64,000 nt of DNA from Pseudomonadota bacterium (GCA_018242425.1 JAFEBX010000003.1:124001-188000), one strand, 5' to 3'; numbered from the stretch's first letter, positions 44,765 through 54,324 are shown. Notes: a model not told the origin generated them from the sequence alone. Translations and numbers: made by a program.

Positions 44765-45265
44765 ATGCCCAGGCCCCGCCCTGCCGGCCGCCACGCCGAA
44801 CTCGCGCTTGAGCGCTTCCTGCCTTACCGGCTGAGCGTGCTGTCGAACCGCATCAGCGGCGCAATCGCCCGCGAATACCAGCAGCGTTTCGCCCTCAGCA
44901 TCACCGAATGGCGGGTCATGGCGGTCCTCGGGCGCTATTCCGGACTGTCGGCGACCCAGGTTGCGCAACGCACCGCGATGGACAAGGTGGCGGTGAGCCG
45001 CGCAGTGGCGCGCCTGCTCGACTCCGGGCGGATCGCCCGCGACTTCGACGACGACGACCGCCGTCGCTCGGTACTGCGGCTGTCCGAGGCCGGCTACGTC
45101 ATCTACGACCAGATCGCGCCGCTGGCTTTGGGCTTCGAGCGCCAGATGCTGGAAGGCTTGGCGGAGGAAGAACGCGCCCTGCTGTTCCGCCTGCTCGATC
45201 GCCTCGACGAGATGGAGCTGCGCGCGGAACACGCCGGCAAGGATCCCGACGATCCTCCGGACTGA
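44765..45265 (+). CDS. MarR-family regulator of tyrosine catabolism
   Basis: A 166-residue MarR protein. The winged helix includes ITEWRVMAVLGRYSGLSATQVAQRTAMDKVAVSRAVARLLDSG and the wing RDFDDDDRRRSVLRLSEAG. Divergent placement from hppD and a palindrome between them suggest it represses that operon and its own gene, with homogentisate or a related acid as likely inducer. HmgR/HpdR-type names would fit but are not proven. Confidence 0.85.
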   Translation: MPRPRPAGRHAELALERFLPYRLSVLSNRISGAIAREYQQRFALSITEWRVMAVLGRYSGLSATQVAQRTAMDKVAVSRAVARLLDSGRIARDFDDDDRRRSVLRLSEAGYVIYDQIAPLALGFERQMLEGLAEEERALLFRLLDRLDEMELRAEHAGKDPDDPPD

Positions 45266-45289
45266 ATCCGGCGCGCTGCATCTGCCGTC

Positions 45290-46126
45290 TCAGGCGATTC
45301 CGTACCTGGCGTGTCGGGCACGGAAAGCGGTGGGGCTCCGACCCATGATGCGACGGAAACGACGGGTGAATGTCGGGACGTCGCCGAAACCGCAATCAAG
45401 CGCGATGCGCGTCACCGGATGCGTGCTTTCCGCCAGTTGCAACGCCGCCCGCTGCATCCGCACGCGCAAGGCGTACTGGTGGGGCGTCAGGCCCACGACC
45501 TGGCGGAATACCCGCAGGAAGTGATACGGACTCATCGCCACCTCACCCGCCAACACCGCAAGCGGCAATTCGTCGCGGAAGTCCCGTTCGATCCGGCGCA
45601 GTGCTTTCGTCACCCGCCGCTCGTCGCGCGAGGTCGGAAACGTCGAGGCGCGACTCGAATCGCCCAGCATCGTCAACACGGCTCCGCCGAGGCGCACGGC
45701 AATCTCCTCCAATGCCGTTGCATCCGCTTCGACCGCGGCGATCTCGGCTTCGACAAGCAGCGGCTGCAATTCGGGAAGCTGCGGCAAGGAAGCGGCGTTG
45801 ATTGCTACGCGATGCACGCCCGGCACCGTCGCCGCGATGCCTTCGAACAACACCGGGTCGAATCGGAACGACAGGCAGCGATCGCCTGTCGCATGTTCGT
45901 GCCCGCATTCGAAGCACTGGCCCGGACCGCCGAGCAGTAGCGCGCCGGGCGACAGCAAGGAACGGCCAGCAGTCGAGCGGTAGCCGAACGATCCCGCCGT
46001 GACGATCGCGATGGCGTATCCAAGATGCTGTTCCTCGAAAGGGCGATCACGCGGACCGGCCGTGCATGCCACATCGTGCACACGCCACCCCGGCCCGCAC
46101 GCCAGTTCACGAGATCGAATGCTCAT
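45290..46126 (-). CDS. AraC-family transcriptional regulator
   Basis: A 278-residue regulator: an N-terminal cupin-like sensing domain (with CFECGHEHATGDRCLSFRF, three Cys and two His that could hold a metal) and two C-terminal helix-turn-helix motifs (LAVLAGEVAMSPYHFLRVFRQVVGLTPHQY and VTRIALDCGFGDVPTFTRRFRRIMGRSP). It is divergent from the 175-residue protein gene, 81 bp away, which it probably controls. Confidence 0.85.
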   Translation of the reverse strand: MSIRSRELACGPGWRVHDVACTAGPRDRPFEEQHLGYAIAIVTAGSFGYRSTAGRSLLSPGALLLGGPGQCFECGHEHATGDRCLSFRFDPVLFEGIAATVPGVHRVAINAASLPQLPELQPLLVEAEIAAVEADATALEEIAVRLGGAVLTMLGDSSRASTFPTSRDERRVTKALRRIERDFRDELPLAVLAGEVAMSPYHFLRVFRQVVGLTPHQYALRVRMQRAALQLAESTHPVTRIALDCGFGDVPTFTRRFRRIMGRSPTAFRARHARYGIA

Positions 46127-46207
46127 GATCCCGAGGGTAGCAATTTTTCCCAAGCGCGCGCTCCGCATGTTGCGTACAACGATCAGCACTCTCCGCGGAA
46201 AACCTCC

Positions 46208-46735
46208 ATGCCCGATCGCACACCTTTCAGCCATGCCCTGCTCGCGCCCGGCCCTGCCGCCGCGTTCGGCGAAAAACTTGCGTTGTATGCATTCCTGATC
46301 GGCAGCTGGGAATACGACGCGATCTACCACTTCGACCCCGAACATCCGCGCCATACATCCGGCGAAATCCACGCCAGTTGGGTGCTGGAGGGCCGCGCCA
46401 TCCAGGACGTCTGGATCGTGCCTGGGCTGCACCTGCCCCGCGCCGCCACGCCGGAGCCCGGCGACTACTACGGCACGACGTTGCGAGTTTACGACCCCGT
46501 GCTCGATGCCTGGCACATCCTGTGGAGCGACCCGCTGACGCGAACGTTCCGCCGCCAACTCGGCCGCGCGTGCGACAGCGGCATCGTGCAGGAGGGCGAC
46601 GATGGCGATGGAACGCGATCGCGCTGGAGCTTCAGCGAAATCACCGGCAACGCCTTCCGCTGGACCGGCGAATATTCCACCGACGATGGCGCGCACTGGA
46701 CCCTGCTCGCCGATTTTCATGCGCAGCGGCGCTGA
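46208..46735 (+). CDS. Uncharacterised protein, DUF1579-like
   Basis: A 175-residue protein without signal peptide or membrane segments. FLIGSWEYDAIYHF near residue 29, then alternating strands (GEIHASWVLEGRAIQDVWIV, YYGTTLRVYDPVLDAWHILWSD, NAFRWTGEYSTDDG) suggest a lipocalin-like barrel of the DUF1579 type. No function is known. It forms a pair with the VOC gene 20 bases downstream. Confidence 0.7.
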   Translation: MPDRTPFSHALLAPGPAAAFGEKLALYAFLIGSWEYDAIYHFDPEHPRHTSGEIHASWVLEGRAIQDVWIVPGLHLPRAATPEPGDYYGTTLRVYDPVLDAWHILWSDPLTRTFRRQLGRACDSGIVQEGDDGDGTRSRWSFSEITGNAFRWTGEYSTDDGAHWTLLADFHAQRR

Positions 46736-46755
46736 ACAACACCAGGGAGATTCCA

Positions 46756-47130
46756 ATGTTCGACCATGTTTCCATCGGCGTACACGACATCCGTGCCGCG
46801 AAACGGTTCTATGACGCGGCTCTGTCGCCACTCGGGCATGCCTGCCTGAGCGAGGGCTCCGACGCACTCGGCTACGGCCTGAATGCCGTCGGTTTGTGGA
46901 TCCTGCACAGCGCGCATCCGGTTGTGCCGGATCCCGACTCCGGCCTGCATTTCTGCCTGACAGCGCCGACGCGCGCCAGCGTCGATGCGTTCCATGCCGC
47001 GGCACTCGCGCACGGCGGAAACGACAACGGCGCGCCCGGCGTACGCGCGGACTACGCCCCGGATTACTACGCTGCCTTCGTGACCGATCTCGATGGATAC
47101 CGCCTCGAGGCGTATTGCACAGGCCCTTGA
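46756..47130 (+). CDS. VOC family protein (glyoxalase/bleomycin-resistance fold)
   Basis: A 124-residue VOC protein: FDHVSIGVHDIRAAKRFYDAAL at the N-terminus with a metal His, HFCLTAPTRASVDAFHAAAL, and the C-terminal YYAAFVTDLDGYRLEAYC with a metal Glu. It may isomerise or cleave a small molecule. AGGGAGA lies seven bases before the ATG. It ends in a terminator. Confidence 0.82.
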   Translation: MFDHVSIGVHDIRAAKRFYDAALSPLGHACLSEGSDALGYGLNAVGLWILHSAHPVVPDPDSGLHFCLTAPTRASVDAFHAAALAHGGNDNGAPGVRADYAPDYYAAFVTDLDGYRLEAYCTGP

Positions 47131-47141
47131 GACTTCACAAA

Positions 47142-47173
47142 CGAAAACGGCGACCCGAAGGTCGCCGTTTTCG
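47142..47173. terminator. Bidirectional terminator between VOC and POT genes
   Basis: A 14-bp perfect stem (CGAAAACGGCGACC / GGTCGCCGTTTTCG) with a CGAA loop lies between convergent genes. Runs of A and T on each side of the stem suit termination on both strands. Confidence 0.85.
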
Positions 47174-47185
47174 CATCGGCGCGGA

Positions 47186-48751
47186 TCACTTCACGCCGTG
47201 CATCAGTTTCTGGATCAGCGGGGCGACCAGGAACAATGCAACGCCGCCGATCAGCAGGATCCAGAAGCCGCTCGTATAGGCCGCGTGCGCCGAGGTCACG
47301 GTCATGCCGCCCTCGCCGCTGGCTTCCGCCGCGAACAGGCCAGACAGGTTGTTGCCAATGCCGGTCGACAGGAACCAGCCGCCCATGCCGAAGCCAACCA
47401 GCTTGGCCGGCGCCAGCTTGGTGGTCATCGACAACCCGATCGGTGACAGGCACAACTCGCCGATCGACTGGATCCAGTAGACCGCGAACAAGGTCCAGAA
47501 CGGGATCTTCAGGGTCTCCGGATCGACCAGGCTCTTCAGCGCGAACATCAGCAACAGGAACGCCAGGCCGTTGAAGATGATGCCGAGGCCGAACTTGCGC
47601 GGGATCGACGGATTGGCACGGCCCATCTTCAGCCAGATCCACGCGATGATCGGCGCCATCGTGATGATGCCCACCGAATTCACCGACTGGAACCACGCAT
47701 TGGGGAAAGTCGATTCACCGGCAAGGGCCTGGAACATCCCGTGCATGCCGATGTCGCGATTGACGATCTTGTCGGCGAGGAAGGTGAAGCTGCTGCCGGC
47801 CTGCTCGAAGAAGCACCAGAACAGCACGTTGAACATGAAGATCAGCAGCATCGCGATCGCCTTGTCGCGCGCAACGCGTCCGTCCTTGAACCCCTCGACC
47901 AAAATCAGGATGCACAGGGCGGCGAACATGATGCTGAGCACCCACTGCAGCGCGCCGGCGTCGATCGTCAACAGGAAATAGAACACCGGGATCAGGCAAA
48001 GCGCGCCGGCCGCGACTGCGGCAATGCGACCAAGCCCATCCTTGCCGATGCTCGGCAAGCCGATGCCCTTGAGTTGCGCACGGCCGAACCAGAACCACAG
48101 GAAGCTGAGGATCATGCCGACGCCGGAAGCGATGAACACGACCTTGTAGGCCGGCATAGAATCGATGCCGAACACTTTCTTGGCAAGGATCTGGGTGATG
48201 ATCGGAGCGATGAACGCACCCGAATTGATGCCCATGTAGAAGATGGTGAAGCCGGAGTCGCGGCGATCGTCGCCTTGCGCATACAACTTGCCCACCAGCG
48301 TCGAAATGATCGGCTTGAACATGCCGTTGCCGACGATCACCGTGGCGAGGCCGAGCTTGAACAACTGCTCGTTGGGAATCGCGATCATGAACAGGCCGGC
48401 GGCCATGAACACCGCGCCCAGCAGGATCGAACGCTGGTAGCCAAGGATCTTGTCGGCGATATAACCGCCGAAGATCGCGCCCGCGTACACCAGCGCGAGA
48501 TAGGCGCCATAGAGCTTCCCGGCTGGCGCTTCGCCCACGGGGTTGCCATCGTAGAACTGCGCGACGACATACAGCACCAGCGCCCAGCGAATCCCGTAGA
48601 ACGCGAAGCGCTCCCAGAATTCGGTCATGAACAGCATCCACAGTGGCCGCGGATGCCCCATCATCGTGGTGAAATCGGGCGGGTTGCCGTTGGCTGGGGC
48701 TTCCATCGCGGGGCCGGCAGGCTCGACACGATCGGGCATGGCTGTGGTCAT
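47186..48751 (-). CDS. POT-family oligopeptide/H+ symporter
   Basis: A 521-residue MFS transporter with about 14 helices. The proton-site motif EFWERFAFYGIRWALVLYV lies near residue 44, and FYMGINSGAFIAP and FEQAGSSFTF follow. It imports di- and tripeptides with protons. Its end abuts the bidirectional terminator. The region 48752-48866 between it and kynA shows no gene. Confidence 0.92.
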   Translation of the reverse strand: MTTAMPDRVEPAGPAMEAPANGNPPDFTTMMGHPRPLWMLFMTEFWERFAFYGIRWALVLYVVAQFYDGNPVGEAPAGKLYGAYLALVYAGAIFGGYIADKILGYQRSILLGAVFMAAGLFMIAIPNEQLFKLGLATVIVGNGMFKPIISTLVGKLYAQGDDRRDSGFTIFYMGINSGAFIAPIITQILAKKVFGIDSMPAYKVVFIASGVGMILSFLWFWFGRAQLKGIGLPSIGKDGLGRIAAVAAGALCLIPVFYFLLTIDAGALQWVLSIMFAALCILILVEGFKDGRVARDKAIAMLLIFMFNVLFWCFFEQAGSSFTFLADKIVNRDIGMHGMFQALAGESTFPNAWFQSVNSVGIITMAPIIAWIWLKMGRANPSIPRKFGLGIIFNGLAFLLLMFALKSLVDPETLKIPFWTLFAVYWIQSIGELCLSPIGLSMTTKLAPAKLVGFGMGGWFLSTGIGNNLSGLFAAEASGEGGMTVTSAHAAYTSGFWILLIGGVALFLVAPLIQKLMHGVK

Positions 48752-48866
48752 GCAGTTTTTCCTTGGGTGAACAGGCGCCCGGTGGGCAATCCTGCGAGAT
48801 TTACCGGACTTTGGCGGTCGCCGTCAAACCCGAAGCCCATTCATCCCGGTGTTTTCCCGGCGGCGG

Positions 48867-49745
48867 TCACGCCCCCGGGGCCGATTCTCCACCGGACTGG
48901 AGGTGGGTGCGGACCTCGAACAGTTCCGGGAAAAAGGTCAGGTCGAGCGCGCGCTTGAGGAATTCCACGCCCGATGACCCACCGGTGCCGCGACGGAAGC
49001 CGATCACCCGCATCACCGTGCGCATGTGGCGGAAGCGCCACAGCTGGAATTGCGTTTCGAGGTCCACCAGGTCCTCGCACAACTGGTATTCGCGCCAGTA
49101 CTGGTCGGTGTGCTCGTAGATGTTGCGGAACACCGGCAGAAGTTCGGGATCGTTGGCGTGCGCGATCGACCAGTCGCGCTGCAGGTGGCGCTCCGGAATC
49201 GCGTGGCCCCAGCGCGCGAGATAGCGCAGGAATTCGTCGTAGAGGCTGGGCGCGAGCAATGCCGCCTCGAGAATCGACTGTTCGGCCGGATCGTGCTTGA
49301 ACACCTTGACCATGCCCGCGTTCTTGTTGCCGAGCAGGAATTCGACGGTGCGGTACTGGCGCGACTGGAAACCGCTCGATGGCCCGAGGATGTCGCGGAA
49401 CTCCAGGTATTCGGACGGCGTCAGCGTTTCCAGCACCGACCACTGCGCGGTGAGCTGGTCGAGGATGCGCTTGCAGCGCGCGACGATCTTGCCGAAGCGC
49501 CAGACCTGGTCGTGCCGCAGCTGTTCGACGGCGGCGGTCAGTTCGTGCACCAGCAGCTTCAGCCACAACTCCGAAGTCTGGTGCTGGATGATGAACAGCA
49601 TCTCGTCGTGGTGCGGTGGTTGCGACAGCGGTTGCTGCGCTGACAGCAGGGTCGGCAGTTGCAGGTAGCCGGCATAGGTCATGCGTCCGGACAGGTCCGT
49701 ATGGATGCCGCTTTCCAGCGCGCGGGTGTTGTCTTCGATGCTCAT
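48867..49745 (-). CDS. kynA: Tryptophan 2,3-dioxygenase
   Basis: A 292-residue haem dioxygenase. His55 ([14 protein letters not shown]) and His240 ([15 protein letters not shown]) sit at the same numbers as the haem-pocket histidines in the Xanthomonas campestris enzyme, and GTGGSSGV follows. It opens the indole ring to N-formylkynurenine. ATG at 49745 is chosen since it gives this numbering. No other kynurenine gene is next to it. Confidence 0.96.
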   Translation of the reverse strand: MSIEDNTRALESGIHTDLSGRMTYAGYLQLPTLLSAQQPLSQPPHHDEMLFIIQHQTSELWLKLLVHELTAAVEQLRHDQVWRFGKIVARCKRILDQLTAQWSVLETLTPSEYLEFRDILGPSSGFQSRQYRTVEFLLGNKNAGMVKVFKHDPAEQSILEAALLAPSLYDEFLRYLARWGHAIPERHLQRDWSIAHANDPELLPVFRNIYEHTDQYWREYQLCEDLVDLETQFQLWRFRHMRTVMRVIGFRRGTGGSSGVEFLKRALDLTFFPELFEVRTHLQSGGESAPGA

Positions 49746-49875
49746 CCGCCGATTCTCGCATGCGTCACGGAACTGTCTGGTTCCCAACCGATCATGTTGC
49801 GATGCCGCAGCGCGCAACGGGAGTTGCCGGGTGCGCCGGTATCATTGGCGGTCTTGGTCCGCCCACGGAGCCCAG

Positions 49876-50949
49876 ATGACCCTCGCTGCATCGTTCGAGA
49901 TCGAATACCTGCAATACCTCAAGCCCGATGGCTCCCTGGCGGCGCCGCTGCCGGCGGCGTTCAACGATCCCGCCAAGCTGGTTCCGCTGTTCAAGCGCAT
50001 GCTGTTCGTGCGCACCTTCGACTCCAAGGCAATCGCCCTGCAGCGCACCGGCAAGCTCGGCACCTACGCCGCCAGCCTTGGCCACGAGGCGACGCATGTC
50101 GGCATCGGCGCATCGATGGCGCCCGACGACGTGTTCGCCCCCAGCTATCGCGAATATGGCGCGCAGTTCATGCGCGGGGTGAAGCCGCGCGACGTCCTGC
50201 TCTATTGGGGCGGCGACGAACGCGGCAATGATTTCGAAGGCCCGCGCAACGACTATCCGTGGTGCGTGCCGATCTCCACCCAATGCCTGATGGCGGCCGG
50301 TGCGGCACTGTCGTTCAAGCTGCGCAAACAGGACCGCGTCGCGGTGGCCTGCTGCGGCGACGGCGGTTCATCGAAAACCGACTTCTATGCCGCGGTGAAT
50401 TCCGCCGGTGCATATTCGCTGCCGCTGGTGTTGTGCGTGATCAACAACGGCTGGGCGATCTCGGTGCCGCGCAAATCGCAGACCGGCGCGCAGACGCTGG
50501 CACAGAAGGGCCTGGCCGGCGGCTTGAGCTGCCTGCAGGTCGACGGCAATGACCTGATCGCCGTGCTCGTGGCGATGCGCCGCGCGAATGAACGCGCGCG
50601 CAAGGGTGAAGGCGGCAGCGTGATCGAGTTCATGACCTATCGCCTGCACGACCACACCACCGCCGACGACGCCCGCCGTTATCGCGGCGAGGACGAAGTG
50701 AAGGATGCGTGGACGCGCGAACCCTTCATCCGCCTGCGCAAGTACCTGATCGGCCGCAAGGTGTGGAGCGAACAGGAAGAAGCCGCGTGGATCGAGGAAT
50801 GCGGCAAGGTCGTCGACGTTGAAATCAATGCCTACCTGGAGACGCCAGTGCAGCCGGTGGAAGCGATGTTCGATTACCTGTACGCCGACATGCCCGCCGA
50901 TATCCGCGCGCAACGCGATGCCGCCATCGCCCTGGAGAAGCGCGCATGA
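49876..50949 (+). CDS. pdhA: 2-oxo-acid dehydrogenase E1 component, alpha subunit
   Basis: A 357-residue E1 alpha. The thiamine diphosphate motif is GDGGSSKTDF at 161-170 with the Asn-Asn pair at 190-191. LGHEATHVGIGASM and the RLHDHTTADDARRYR loop are typical. It decarboxylates pyruvate or a branched-chain oxo-acid. Sequence alone does not separate the two with certainty; xanthomonad annotation usually gives pyruvate. It is coupled to the beta gene (ATGA). Confidence 0.88.
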   Translation: MTLAASFEIEYLQYLKPDGSLAAPLPAAFNDPAKLVPLFKRMLFVRTFDSKAIALQRTGKLGTYAASLGHEATHVGIGASMAPDDVFAPSYREYGAQFMRGVKPRDVLLYWGGDERGNDFEGPRNDYPWCVPISTQCLMAAGAALSFKLRKQDRVAVACCGDGGSSKTDFYAAVNSAGAYSLPLVLCVINNGWAISVPRKSQTGAQTLAQKGLAGGLSCLQVDGNDLIAVLVAMRRANERARKGEGGSVIEFMTYRLHDHTTADDARRYRGEDEVKDAWTREPFIRLRKYLIGRKVWSEQEEAAWIEECGKVVDVEINAYLETPVQPVEAMFDYLYADMPADIRAQRDAAIALEKRA

Positions 50950-51935
50950 GCGACGCAACGCCCATCACCCTGATCGAAGCGATCACGCAAGCACTGGCCT
51001 ATGAAATCGCCCACGACGATTCCGTCGTCGTGCTCGGCGAGGACGTCGGCGTCAACGGCGGCGTGTTCCGCGCCACCGCCGGCCTGCAGCAGCGTTTCGG
51101 CGACCAGCGCATCCTCGATACCCCGCTTGACGAAACCACGATTGCCGGCCTGACCGTCGGCATGGCCTCGCAAGGCATGAAGCCGGTCGCGGAGGCGCAG
51201 TTCGACGGCTTCATGTACCCGATGGTCGACTTCATCGTCAGCCACGCCGCACGCATGCGCTACCGCACGCGCGGGCGCCTGCACTGCCCGATGGTGCTGC
51301 GCGTGCCGTGGGGCGGTGGCATCCGCGCGCCGGAACATCATTCCGAGGCCAACGAGGCGATCTTCACAAACGTGCCCGGTTTGCGCGTGGTGATGCCGTC
51401 GTCGCCGCAGCGCGCCTACGGCCTGTTGCTGGCGGCGATCCGCGATCCCGATCCGGTGATCTACATGGAGCCCAAGCGCATCTATCGCCAGTACAAGGAA
51501 CTGGTGCCGGATGACGGCGAAGCCCTGCCGCTCGACGTCTGCTTCGTGCTGCGCGACGGCAGCGACATCACCCTGGTGACGTGGGGCGCGCAGGTCAAGG
51601 AAACGCTGGAAGCCGCCGACGCATTGGCGAAGGAAGGCATCAGCGCCGAAGTGATCGACGTCGCCACGCTGAAGCCGCTCGACTTCGCCACCATCGCCGA
51701 GTCGGTCGCCAAGACCGGTCGCTGCGTGATCGTGCACGAAGCGGCGAAGACCGCCGGTTTCGGCGCCGAGATCGCCGCGCGCGTCGCCGAGGAATGCCTG
51801 TTCGACCTGCTCGCGCCGGTCGAGCGCGTCACCGGCTACGACACCCACATCCCGCTGTTCCGCCTCGAGATGAAGTTCATGCCGAGCGTGGACAAGATCG
51901 TCGCCGCGGCGCACCGCGCGATGGCGCACAAGTAA
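50946..51935 (+). CDS. pdhB: 2-oxo-acid dehydrogenase E1 component, beta subunit
   Basis: A 329-residue E1 beta: VVLGEDVGVNGGVFRAT, TPLDETTIAGLTVGMA, the HYP-like EAQFDGFMYPMVDFIVSHAARMRYR and RVPWGGGIRAPEHHSE are present. It forms the active tetramer with the alpha subunit. The E2 gene starts nine bases after the stop with AAGGAA as ribosome binding site. Confidence 0.9.
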   Translation: MSDATPITLIEAITQALAYEIAHDDSVVVLGEDVGVNGGVFRATAGLQQRFGDQRILDTPLDETTIAGLTVGMASQGMKPVAEAQFDGFMYPMVDFIVSHAARMRYRTRGRLHCPMVLRVPWGGGIRAPEHHSEANEAIFTNVPGLRVVMPSSPQRAYGLLLAAIRDPDPVIYMEPKRIYRQYKELVPDDGEALPLDVCFVLRDGSDITLVTWGAQVKETLEAADALAKEGISAEVIDVATLKPLDFATIAESVAKTGRCVIVHEAAKTAGFGAEIAARVAEECLFDLLAPVERVTGYDTHIPLFRLEMKFMPSVDKIVAAAHRAMAHK

Positions 51936-51944
51936 GGAACACAC

Positions 51945-53291
51945 ATGGCGAACAAGACTTTCAACCTGCCCGACCTCGGCGAAGGCCTGCCGGACGCGAC
52001 CATCGTCAAGTGGTACGTCAAGGAAGGCGACACCATCCGCCTCGACGACAACCTGGTGTCGATGGAAACCGCCAAAGCCGTGGTCGACGTGCCCTCGCCG
52101 GTCAGCGGCAAGGTGCTGAAGCTCGCCGGTGGCGAAGGCGACGTGATCATCACCGGCCACATGCTGGCCGAGTTCGAGATCGATCCCAACATGCCGCAGC
52201 GTGCCGAAGGCCAGGACACCGGTCATCACCACGGCGGCGCGCCTGCGCCTGCTCCGGCACCCACGCCTGCCGCGGCACCCGCTTCCGTCCCGGCGCCTGC
52301 CGCCGCGAAGAGCGAAGACGCCGGCACCGTGGTCGGCGCGATGCAGGTCGGCGATTCCGTGCACACCGAAGCCGCGACCAGCATCGGTGGCGTCAAGGCC
52401 GTGCCCGCGGTGCGTGCGATGGCGCGCAAGCTCGGCGTCGACATCGCCCGTGTCCGCGCCAGCGGCCCCGATGGCGTGGTGACGATGCAGGACGTGAAGC
52501 AGGCCGCCGCCGATGGCTCCGCGAAAATCGGTGCCGCGCCGACGCAGCGCGCGGTCGATGCACCGGTCGCTGCCGTTGCAACCACGCAACAACGCAGCAC
52601 GCTGTCGCAGTCGGGCAAGCCAATGCGCACCCAGCCACCGGGTGTCGCCGTCACCGGCCAGCCGGAACAGTTGAAGGGCGTGCGTCGCAACATGGCGCGT
52701 GTCATGGCCGATGCCCATGCGCAAGTCGTGCCGACCACGCTGGTCGACGACGCCGACCTCCACGCCTGGATCGGCAAGCAGGACATCACCTCGCGCCTGG
52801 TGCGCGCGATCGTCACCGCCTGCAAGACCGTTCCCGCGCTCAATGCCTGGTTCGACGGCGCCAACCTCACCCGCACCATGCATCCGCAGGTCGACATCGG
52901 CATCGCGGTGGATACCGACGATGGCCTGTTCGTCCCGGCGCTGCGCAATGCCGACATGCTCGACGGCAACGGCGTGCGCGCGGCGATCAAGCGCCTGCGC
53001 GCGCAGGTCGAGGATCGCTCGATCCCGTCGAGCGAACTCGCCGGCTACACCATCTCGCTGTCCAACTTCGGCATGTTCGCCGGTCGCTATGCGACGCCGG
53101 TGGTGGTGCCGCCGTGCGTGGCGATCGTCGGCGCCGGCAAGCTCTCGCACGACGTGGTTGCGGTGATGGGCGGCATCGAAGTGCACCGCCGCATCCCGAT
53201 CTCCCTGACCTTCGACCATCGCGCCGCGACCGGCGGCGAAGCCGCGCGCTTCCTGAAGGCGCTGCTCGACGACATGGCGTCGCCGAACTGA
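51945..53291 (+). CDS. 2-oxo-acid dehydrogenase E2 (dihydrolipoyl acyltransferase)
   Basis: A 448-residue E2 with one lipoyl domain (1-80, lipoyl-Lys44 in METAKAVV), an Ala-Pro-rich linker, a peripheral-subunit-binding domain (about 152-186), a second linker, and the catalytic acyltransferase domain (about 243-448). The active-site block reads FDHRAATGGEAARF, with His425 kept but the usual Asp of HRxxDG replaced by Thr429. It passes the acyl group from lipoate to CoA. No E3 gene follows. Confidence 0.9.
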   Translation: MANKTFNLPDLGEGLPDATIVKWYVKEGDTIRLDDNLVSMETAKAVVDVPSPVSGKVLKLAGGEGDVIITGHMLAEFEIDPNMPQRAEGQDTGHHHGGAPAPAPAPTPAAAPASVPAPAAAKSEDAGTVVGAMQVGDSVHTEAATSIGGVKAVPAVRAMARKLGVDIARVRASGPDGVVTMQDVKQAAADGSAKIGAAPTQRAVDAPVAAVATTQQRSTLSQSGKPMRTQPPGVAVTGQPEQLKGVRRNMARVMADAHAQVVPTTLVDDADLHAWIGKQDITSRLVRAIVTACKTVPALNAWFDGANLTRTMHPQVDIGIAVDTDDGLFVPALRNADMLDGNGVRAAIKRLRAQVEDRSIPSSELAGYTISLSNFGMFAGRYATPVVVPPCVAIVGAGKLSHDVVAVMGGIEVHRRIPISLTFDHRAATGGEAARFLKALLDDMASPN

Positions 53292-53297
53292 TTGCGA

Positions 53298-54194
53298 TCA
53301 GCGCTTTGCCGGCGTCACCCACATGCGGTCGCCGGCGAGGTCGAGGGTGACCTTCCAGTTCACCAGCACGGGCATGCCCACGACACCATCGTGGATCATG
53401 TCGCGCACGATGGCGCGCGTCGGCAACACGACGTCGCCACCCTTGCTGCCGGACAACCTCAGGGTGTAAGGCTGCGCTTGTGACTGACCGGGATCAGCAC
53501 CCGCCTCGGCGGCGACTTCCTTGCGCAGCAACACCGGGGCACCACCACCGCTATCGACCTCCAGCCACAAGTCGCCTTTCGCGGTCTTCATGCGCGCGGA
53601 AACGCCCAGGCCGTGCCCGCTGGTGCCATTGCGGCTGACGCGGATCGGGACCTCGATGGCACCCGCAGTACGTTGCGCCAGGCTTTTGGGTGTCTCGAAC
53701 TCGAGCGTCCCGGCGCGCAGATCCAGCGTGAATACCTGTCCATCGAGGGCATCAAGGGCTAGCGACCCGTCCGCAGCGGGAGCACCCGGCGGCAGCAGCG
53801 GCTTGAGGTCCAGTACGCCGATGGTCAACGGAGCCAAGGCCTTGCCGCCTCCAAGCGTCATCGAGACCGCATCGCAACGCGGCAGGTCCAGGCGTTCGCC
53901 GGTCAGCCTGAAGCCGGTGATCCGGCCCCATGACTCGCAACCAATGCGCTTGGCGAACTCCGGAGTCACGAAGCTGACGCCGCTGCCGGTATCCAGCAGG
54001 AATGTTCCGCGCTGGCCGCCGGTGGCCACAACTTCGATCGAACGCAGCCGACCCATGAAGTCGCCGAGCGGGATCGCCGAAACGGCTTTCGCTGCGGGCC
54101 CCCGTGCCGGCTGGGCTGCGCCGGAAGGAAGGGAAAAGGCCAGACCGGTGATCAAGGCGAGCGCCGTGGTCAAGCTACGCAAGTTCAGGGACAT
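53298..54194 (-). CDS. Secreted retropepsin-like aspartic protease
   Basis: A 298-residue protein with a signal peptide (about 1-26, ending Gly-Ala-Ala) and two retropepsin half-domains: the first has GTFLLDTGSGVSFV (catalytic Asp, Thr, Gly), the second has LWLEVDSGGGAPVLL (Asp, Ser, Gly). Such single-chain pepsin-like proteins are known in Gram-negative bacteria. AGGAG precedes the ATG. The stop lies a few bases after the E2 stop on the other strand. Confidence 0.75.
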   Translation of the reverse strand: MSLNLRSLTTALALITGLAFSLPSGAAQPARGPAAKAVSAIPLGDFMGRLRSIEVVATGGQRGTFLLDTGSGVSFVTPEFAKRIGCESWGRITGFRLTGERLDLPRCDAVSMTLGGGKALAPLTIGVLDLKPLLPPGAPAADGSLALDALDGQVFTLDLRAGTLEFETPKSLAQRTAGAIEVPIRVSRNGTSGHGLGVSARMKTAKGDLWLEVDSGGGAPVLLRKEVAAEAGADPGQSQAQPYTLRLSGSKGGDVVLPTRAIVRDMIHDGVVGMPVLVNWKVTLDLAGDRMWVTPAKR

Positions 54195-54214
54195 GGAGGA
54201 TCTCCTGTGTGGAA

Positions 54215-54260
54215 GGTGTTATATATTGATACTACACTACATATATATCACTGTATAACT
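54215..54260. promoter_or_regulatory. AT-rich promoter/operator region before the protease gene
   Basis: This patch, very AT-rich against its surroundings, runs from GTTATATATTG to CACTGTATAAC and holds TACTACACTACATATATA in the middle. The ends (GTTATA...TATAAC) are inverted. It is the likely promoter of the protease gene and may carry a repressor site resembling a half BlaI- or GntR-type box. Confidence 0.45.
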
Positions 54261-54324
54261 CTTGGCCTGCATCCCGTCAAGCCAACTCCCGCCACTAGGA
54301 CATTCGTCATGGGTCCCGGAGGAG

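Noticed and set aside
50874..53219. Long minus-strand open frame (about 780 codons) opposite the E1/E2 genes
   Set aside because: It is His/Arg/Asp-rich with no domain pattern and lies wholly antisense to three well-supported genes; in high-GC DNA such shadow frames are common.
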